DNA from: Lathyrus oleraceus
Taxonomy: Eukaryota > Streptophyta > Magnoliopsida > Fabales > Fabaceae
Assembly: GCF_024323335.1 (NCBI RefSeq)
Contig: NC_066579.1
Span: 131,112,854-131,176,853, forward strand
DNA length: 64,000 nucleotides
Reading direction: 5' to 3'
The notes under the pieces were generated by a model that was not told where the DNA came from, did no database searches, and saw nothing but the letters and a program-made list of their open reading frames with translations. Shown one piece after another: positions 57,438 through 64,000 of this stretch; the first letter of the stretch is position 1; each line of letters starts with the position of its first letter. The position numbers and the translations under genes were made by a program.

Positions 57438-58936
57438 TCAAATACCCCTAGTTTCTGGTCTCCTACCCCGGTACCAAGCCGCACCATCATTTCCATACTC
57501 GGTAACCAAAAAGTCACACATCTCGCTTAAAAATTGTTGATAGTGGTGGTGATTCTCATTTTGATAATGAATCATGTTATTGGTGCCGATTTGAGTGACA
57601 CCATAGTTAAATGTCATGTTTTGACGGATTTGATTAAACTGTTTTGTAGCATACATGGAAAAATTGTTAAAATTGGTGTCTTGGCCATTCATATGTTCGT
57701 GAACCATTCTGAAGCGCTTCTCTTGAGCAGCTTCAAAAGCGCTACACCTCTGTGACTCCTCTTTGTGGCGCTCATGTTGCTTAGCACGCATGTTTTCCAA
57801 CAAGGTGATAATCGAAGATTCTTCAACACTTGAGCCAACTCCAGAGTTGTGTCCATAGGATGTGTCATGTTAGGTCCAGAAATTCTGTTGCCACTGACCC
57901 CACCCATGTGGGTCTTCGTGTTTCTCTTCATCATGCAACCCTGCTTTGTCATCATCATAATGAGTATTAGCCATTTCTGTATCCAGATAGTTATGTGGGT
58001 CCTTACCAGGTTGTTCTTCAACAATAACAGGGTCGAATTCAGCAGGATTTTCATAGTTATAAATAACCTTACCAGACCCCTTCATGCGATAAAAGTAATC
58101 CTTAAGATTGTCATCCCAATGGTACCCCATGTTTGACTTTGTGCTCTTGTTAAACTCTTACGCTTGACCGGGTGAGATGCATTGAAGATTTGGCACACCA
58201 ATATGAAAGTCCTTTAGAATCTTTACAATCAATGAAATGTAACACAAGGATGACCCTCTGTTGCAATCTCTAACAGCAAACATCCTTGCATAAAATAGTT
58301 TGGCCAATTAATCTTAAATTTATTATGAAGAATATACACGAGATGTACCTTAGTCTGGTCAATTATAGAATGACCTCCTTTCCTTTGACACAACACATGT
58401 GTGATAATCCAATGAAGAATATAAGGCTTTCTCTTCAAATATCCCATTGAGAATTTTCTAAAGCTATCATCTGACCTTGGTACTTTAGACATGAGTTCAA
58501 GTGACTTTTCTAATCAAAATTTGGATGAAGGGCATGATCAGAAAAAGTTGTTTGATGAGAGAACATAAAAGTACCAAACACTTCCCTCCAGGTGGCTTCT
58601 AAAAATTGGTAGGAATTTTGCCCATCTTAAAATGAAATGTAGACCCTTCCCTTGATTCTAGCATATCATAAAATACTCTTATTAAGTCTTCATTATAGTC
58701 TGTGGAGACTTTCAAAAAATTCTTAATCTCTTGATGCTCCATAAGATTAACAATCTTCGGAATGTGTAATTGAGCAGCAACCGCAAGATCATAGACATGT
58801 TATTTCACCACAATCAGATTTTTGAAAATTTTCTCAAACTCTTCAAACAAGTGTGGTGTAGAAGTAAAAGAGCACTTACATGTTTGGATGAGGATGTACC
58901 CACAACATTCTTGCCTTTGTTGACTTCGGGAGCCAT
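57438..58936 (-). pseudogene. Decayed transposon ORF (Transposase_32-like), unit 4
   Basis: Start at 58936 (MAPEVNKGKNVVGTSSSK). The central part reads FSMGYLKRKPYILHWIITHV, HSIIDQTKVHLVYILHNKFK and NWPNYF (58440-58300). Then come MGYHWDDNLKDYFYRMKG (58130-58077), the acidic segment, and a C-terminal part (57803-57438) with a coiled-coil-like FNNFSMYATKQFNQIRQNM and GAAWYRGRRPETRGI. The stop at 57438 is earlier than in unit 3. Frameshifts occur near 58270, 58135 and 57850. Domain assignment follows the similarity of the ILHWIITHV to NWPNYF block to putative plant transposon proteins. Not certain. Confidence 0.55.
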
Positions 58937-59049
58937 AAATTTTGTATTCAAGGGTATGCACACGAGGTGTTTAATAAAATGTTTTAATAAGAATGTTAAG
59001 ATTTTGGGTGATATAATGAGAATGTTAATGAGAATGTTTTACAAAATGT

Positions 59050-59278
59050 ATTTGAATCGTGCCTTAAGACTATATCAAAAAAATTACGAATATGCATATT
59101 TGTGTAACTTACGGAGATGTATCTATGGACACTTTTTTAATCAAAAAGGCGCCAAAGTCTCTTCTCCTTCCTCAACTCTCAAAATACTCTTTCAAACTCT
59201 TAACCTCTAAAGTCTCAAACTCTCTTAACTCACATTCTTTCAAACTCATTCAACTCACTTCAAAATTTCTAACATCAA
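59050..59278 (+). repeat. Conserved ~230-bp leader, unit 4
   Basis: Fourth copy of the block at 31931-32160, from GAATCGTGCCTTAAG to the LTR start, with the imperfect palindrome at about 59092-59123. Confidence 0.75.
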
Positions 59279-60966
59279 TGTAACATCCCAATTGTGATGT
59301 GTTTATTTCCCTTCGATGCATGTACCTTATGATATGGTGTGTTTTGGGGTTGTTAAAGGTCAAAACTTGGGGTTTGGGGATGATGCAAGGTTGAAAAACA
59401 AGAGATAGGATAAAAATCGCGATCAAATTGGATTTTTCTGGGCACTGTTACAAGTCATAGTAGCCCTCTGGTTTATTGTACAAGATGTATTCCCAAACGG
59501 GGTTTTTTTGGCATTGGGAGTGCTATAGTCCGTAATAACTACTACGGGCAGCCGTAGCAGCTCCATGGATTTTTTACCAAATGTGTCATTTCGTGCGTAA
59601 CTTTAGTTTTGTGACTCCGTTTGAGTCGTGATTCGAACTGTTGGATAGTTGACGCGTAACTCTACCTTATAATAATCCATTGGGGTCAAACATGTACATG
59701 AAAATATGCATGATGTGTTTTACTTGTGAAAGTCTTATGAGATGATTATTGAATAATTATATAATCATGAAATTGAGGGTTGTTATGAGTTGAAGAAGAA
59801 CCTGCCAAATTGTTGTGATGAAATATTATGAGGAATTGAATAAAATATCAAAGAATGGGATAATTGTATGATTATGTACTATTGAATATATTTTCATATC
59901 ATACTTGTTGTGTTGAGGTGATGGACTTATTGGTGGTGTACACAGTCAGAAGTGGAGCTGGTTGTGAATGATCATATTTTCATGTTATTGTTGAGTCCAT
60001 GCATCATGGTGTACATACTTTGGTTCAATGGTGTTATCTGGTTCAGAAGTGGGGACTCAAAGCGAGTAGCTGATGTCAGTAATAGGATCAGTGAAGCGTT
60101 ACTGATTCAGTAGTGGGGAACAATGATGATTATGGTGAGCTCTGGTTTAGAAGTGGGGACTGGGAGCGAGTATGTGATTTCAGTAATGGGATCAGTGAAG
60201 CGTTAATGATTAATTAGTGGGGATCAATGACGATTATGGTGAGCTCTGGTTCATAAGTGGTAATCGGGAGCAAGTAACTGATTTTAATAATGGGATCAAT
60301 AAAGCGTTATTGATTCAATGGTGGGGATGAATGACGATTATGGGGGACTCTGGTTCAGAAGAGGGGACTGAGAGCGAGTTTGGACAAAAATCAATAACAT
60401 ATCTTTGATGTCCATAAATTGGTACAACGTGTATTTAGTCAAGATGTTTTTTGCATTGCATACATAAACACATTGTAATTAATTTATTGTTATGACTGAA
60501 GTGTGTGATTGATGATTGTGTTCAATATGCTACCCTTGCTTTATTTTGCACTATTAATATATTTGAGTGTATTCCCATCTCGTTTGTTTATTGTGGTGTA
60601 TGTGCTCCTCTGGATTACAAACAATCAAGTAGAAGAGTGGTTGCTTGAGCTAGAGGACGGTATTGAGGCCTCTTTAGTTATTTATCATTTGGGTCTTTAG
60701 TGGAGTCGCTCTAATATGTAGCATTGGGGACAAGTTGTTCTATATTTCACTGTTACATGTCTTATTCATTTTGGAGTTGTTGAACCACCTTGTTATTCAT
60801 TTGTTGTTAAGATGTTATATGTCAAACTCTATTATTTCTGATGCTTAACTCACGTGATTATATTTTGTTGGTTTTTATGTTTTGTGAAACATGGGTGACA
60901 ATTTAAGTGTTGGGTTAAAATTGAATTATTTTACTAAATGTTGAGTCGGGGGATTATGGTGTTACA
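59279..60966 (+). repeat. Tekay-like LTR, unit 4 (1688 bp)
   Basis: Starts TGTAACATCCC, ends GGTGTTACA. Carries the same ~0.7-kb deletion as unit 3 and is the same length to the base. Repeated GAGCTCTGGTTCA...GGGAGCGAGTA phrases lie at 60020-60380. Confidence 0.88.
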
Positions 60967-60970
60967 TAGT

Positions 60971-60985
60971 TGGTATCAGAGCAGG
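60971..60985 (+). other. Primer binding site, tRNA-Met type (unit 4)
   Basis: TGGTATCAGAGCAGG is the best preserved Met-type PBS in the window and supports the reading of the degraded sites in the other units. Confidence 0.85.
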
Positions 60986-61161
60986 TCGTTCCACCGACGA
61001 GGTTAAGTAATTTTGTTTGTTCCCTAGTATGCGACATATGTGTGAAACACTATTGGTTCTCATTTTTTTCTAACCGCTTGCCAGCATGAGTGAGATTGAA
61101 ATAAGTGGGGTAGAAGCTTATGCTTCTTTGATATGTTTCAGGTGTATATGGTTGGTTTAAC

Positions 61162-62400
61162 ATGACGTTGATTGCAAGAGTACATGTATTTGTGATGTTC
61201 TCTTCTTTGAGAGTGGAGGGCGATGTTGTGGCTTGTGATATGCATGTGGTGTGTGAGTTTCCAGATTTTTTTCCTGAAGATATTGGTGACTTGCCTCTGG
61301 AACTTGAAGTTGAGTTCACCATAGATTTAGTATCTGGTACTAGACTTGTGTTGATGGATCCATATAAAATGTCTACATCAGACTTGGGCGAGTTAAAGAA
61401 ACAATTAGAAGATCTTCTTGAGAAGAAGTTTGTTAGACTTAGTGTGTCATCGTGGGGAGCATTGTGTGGTTGGTGAAGAAGAAATATGGTAGCATGAGTT
61501 CATGTGTTGGATATCGACAACTAAATAAGGTTACAATTAAGAACAATTATCCTTTTTTGAGAATTGATGATCTTATGGATCAGTTGGTAGGTGTTTGTGT
61601 TTTCAGGAAGATTGATCTTATATCAGGTTATCATCAGATTCAAGTGAAGGATGAAGATATTTCGAAGACTGCTTTTAGAACCCAATATGGTTAGTATGAG
61701 TACTCAATGATGTCGTTCGGTGTGTCTAATGTGTCATGTGTGTTAATGGAGTACATGAACAAAATATTTCATCCTTATTTGGATCAGTTTGTTGTGGTAT
61801 TCATCGATGATATCTTGGTGTATTTAAAGTCAGATGAAGAGCATGTTGGACATCTAAGAGTTGTATTGAAGACTCTACAAGAGAAAAATTTGTATGTGAA
61901 ATTGTCTGAGTGTGAATTCTGAATACGTGAAGTGAGCTTCCTTGGTCATGTGATTTCTAGTGGTGGTATAGTAGCCGATTTGTCTAAGGTAGACGCAATG
62001 TTACAATGGGAGACTCCTAAGTTTGTTACTAAGATCATAAGTTTTCTTAGTTTGGCTGATTGTTGCAAGAGGTTTATAGAATACTTTTCGATGTTAGTTT
62101 TTCCTTTTACTTAGTTTACTCGAAAAGGACATGTTTACGCATGGGATGCTCAGTGTGAGGAAAACTTTCGAGAGTTGAAAAAGAGGTTAAAAACAGCACC
62201 AGTTATGATCTTACCAGATGTAAAATAATCCTTTGTTCTGTATTTTGATGCTTCCAAGATTAGTTTAGGTGGTGTGCTTATGTAGAATCATTAGGTTGTT
62301 GCATATGCGTCGAGAAAGTTGAGGATTCATGAGAGAAATTATCCTACCCATGACTTAGATTTGGAAGTTGTGGTGTTTGTGCTTAAAGTTTGGAGACATT
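61162..62400 (+). pseudogene. pol: Gag-less Tekay-like pol remnant, unit 4
   Basis: Best preserved copy. The linker (61162-61476) has [20 protein letters not shown] and [22 protein letters not shown] (61452-61694, then 61707-61922) has [20 protein letters not shown] and the catalytic [15 protein letters not shown], and the thumb has VSFLGHVISSGGIV (61926-61967). RNase H starts with LYFDASK and ends at [10 protein letters not shown], where the CACTA-like end begins. There are stops at 61692, 61920 and 62112 and a frameshift near 61470. Gag, most of protease and all of integrase are absent. Confidence 0.85.
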
Positions 62401-64000
62401 CACTAGTGCAAAAAACACTTTTTAAATCAGGCATTTGAAATCAGATGATATCCACTTGATTTAAAAACCTAAAAAGCTAGGACACAGAGGGTGCATTTTT
62501 AGTGAATATCATATAAATCAATTAACCTGATTTAAAAAATAATTTTTTTATAATTTTGTATAATTAAAAAGAAAATAGTTCCCAGTCTTCTCCGGGAAAA
62601 CATAAATGATTCCCTCTTTTTTGATTTCACAAAAGCGCTAAATAACACTCTCTAAACCTTTTTTCCTTCTCTCACTCGGCAGGAAAAAAACCCTAAACGC
62701 ACATTTCCTTCTCACTTTCTCTCTCTGCAGCGAAACAAACTCCTTACTTCCTTCTCACCTTCTCTCTCTACAAGGACAAAAACATTGCTTCAGTTTCCGT
62801 CGACATTCAGTGCTCCGGATTCTCCACCCCTACTTCTGTTCAAATTTTCCAAGGTTAGTTCAAATGTTGGTCTTTTTTAAGGTTAATTCAGGTTAGTTCA
62901 CAAGATAGATTTATGTTCATTTATACATTTATAGTGTCTTAAAATTGGCTTTTAATTTTAATTTTGAATTGGTTTTATACTGATTTTTTGTCAAGAAAGA
63001 TAAATGGGGTGTTAGGAATTTGAATTTTGGATTGGTTTGACTTTTGAGTTAAATCTTCTAGTTGAGTTTTTTGTGTTGGATTGGTTTTCTCTTTCTACTG
63101 AGTTTTCTCTTCAAGTGAGGTGTTGTTAGGAATTGGAATTGGTGTTGTTACTGTTTTTGTTGAATTGGAGTTGTTGTAACTACTCGATTTGAAAACGAAC
63201 ACGCGTAGAATTGGTGTTGTTATTTATATTCTACTTATTTTCCATTTTCTAACATCCATTATCGACTACTTTTTACTACTTCTTACCAAGCAAATGATAT
63301 TTTATTTTTTCTCCCAACTTAAACTTTATACTTATGATTCTAATTAAATTAATCTCCACTTTTTAATGTCCTTTCTCTAAAATACATGTTTCATCATCAA
63401 TAAAACAACGAAGAGTATTAATGCTCTTTTATGGGTGTGTTTCTATATGCTTCAAAAGACTTTATATCATATCTTCATCAATTGTGTTTATCCACTTATC
63501 TAAAACACTGGTGCAGTGAATTGAGTTATATGTTTGTACATGTATAATGGAGTGATGCATTCACTGTGTCAAAATATCATCTTATGATTTATTTTATTTT
63601 TAATTTAATGAGACAAAATTCTTATACCTACTTAATACTTATGAGACCTATCATCGTTTTCTTTTCTCAATTTTTGTCACTCTTACTATTTCTGATCTTG
63701 AATTATTATATTCATTTGATAAACCATGAAGGTTTGTACACCCTGACAAAGTAGAAATTCTTCTATCCTATCACTTTCATTTTATTTTGGTTATTTTTTG
63801 CTTTATTTTTGAACACAAAATTAGACCAATAAATCCTATATACTATATTCTAGAATTTAAAAATAAAATAAAGCTATTAATTAAGAGATAAAGAAAAACC
63901 TACGTTTAAGCTAGGTCTAAGAAGTTTATATAAAATAAGCTAAAATAGATTTGAAATAGAGTTGAGTACAAGAGATATAGAGAAATATTATGTTTAAGCT
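62401..64000 (+). mobile_element. CACTA-like non-coding segment, unit 4 (partial)
   Basis: Begins CACTAGTGCAAAAAACAC and follows the same sequence as 53638 onwards: the AATCAGGCATTTGAAATCAG subterminal part and the C/T-rich leader with splice-donor-like CCAAG|GTTAGT. It has no gene. The far end lies outside the window. Confidence 0.55.

Overview
This window is plant nuclear heterochromatin made almost entirely of transposable elements. I found no host gene, rRNA or tRNA. The very large Ogre-like Ty3/gypsy LTRs (2.4, 3.2 and 5.4 kb), together with Athila, Tat-like, Tekay-like and CACTA elements, suggest a large-genome legume, probably tribe Fabeae (pea, vetch or faba bean relatives). That assignment is an inference from repeat types, not a match to a reference.

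Region 1 (1-20935) is a nested insertion stack. The oldest layer is a plus-strand Tat-like Ty3/gypsy element, of which the 3' LTR (20005-20935) and an antisense plant-mobile-domain (PMD) gene remnant (16768-19577) are visible. A minus-strand Athila-like element (5719-16767) is inserted in that gene. Two Ogre-like insertions then hit the Athila: a minus-strand element (1-5718, running off the left edge) in its RNase H region, and a 5.4-kb solo LTR (9208-14625, TSD CTAAT) in its gag. The solo LTR carries three tandem 562-bp repeats.

Region 2 (20936-29954) holds a LINE-type ORF1 fragment cut by the Tat LTR, an unassigned stretch, and a minus-strand Ty1/copia element with its 3' LTR (21972-22503). 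A second Tat-like element (24471-28435) is inserted in the copia integrase region. Its gag frame has several in-frame stops, and its pol ends inside the RT next to a scrap of plus-strand copia pol.

Region 3 (29955-44115) holds two copies of an AT-rich ~2-kb repeat, each followed by the LTR of a gag-less, chromovirus(Tekay)-like Ty3/gypsy family that uses a tRNA-Met-type primer site. The second LTR is split by a 5334-bp CACTA transposon (38085-43418). This transposon has dense palindromic subterminal arrays and a spliced minus-strand gene encoding a TNPA-like protein fused to a Ulp1-type cysteine protease domain, and it has no TNPD transposase.

Region 4 (44133-64000) is a tandem duplication with a period of about 8.76 kb: a decayed minus-strand transposon ORF, a shortened 1688-bp Tekay-like LTR, a gag-less pol remnant, and a CACTA-like end. 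The first copy is enlarged by a 3154-bp Ogre-like solo LTR (TSD GGTAG), and the second copy preserves the empty site.

Most coding regions carry stops or frameshifts. Those that look best preserved are the Ogre-like gag (755 residues) and the CACTA Ulp1-type gene.
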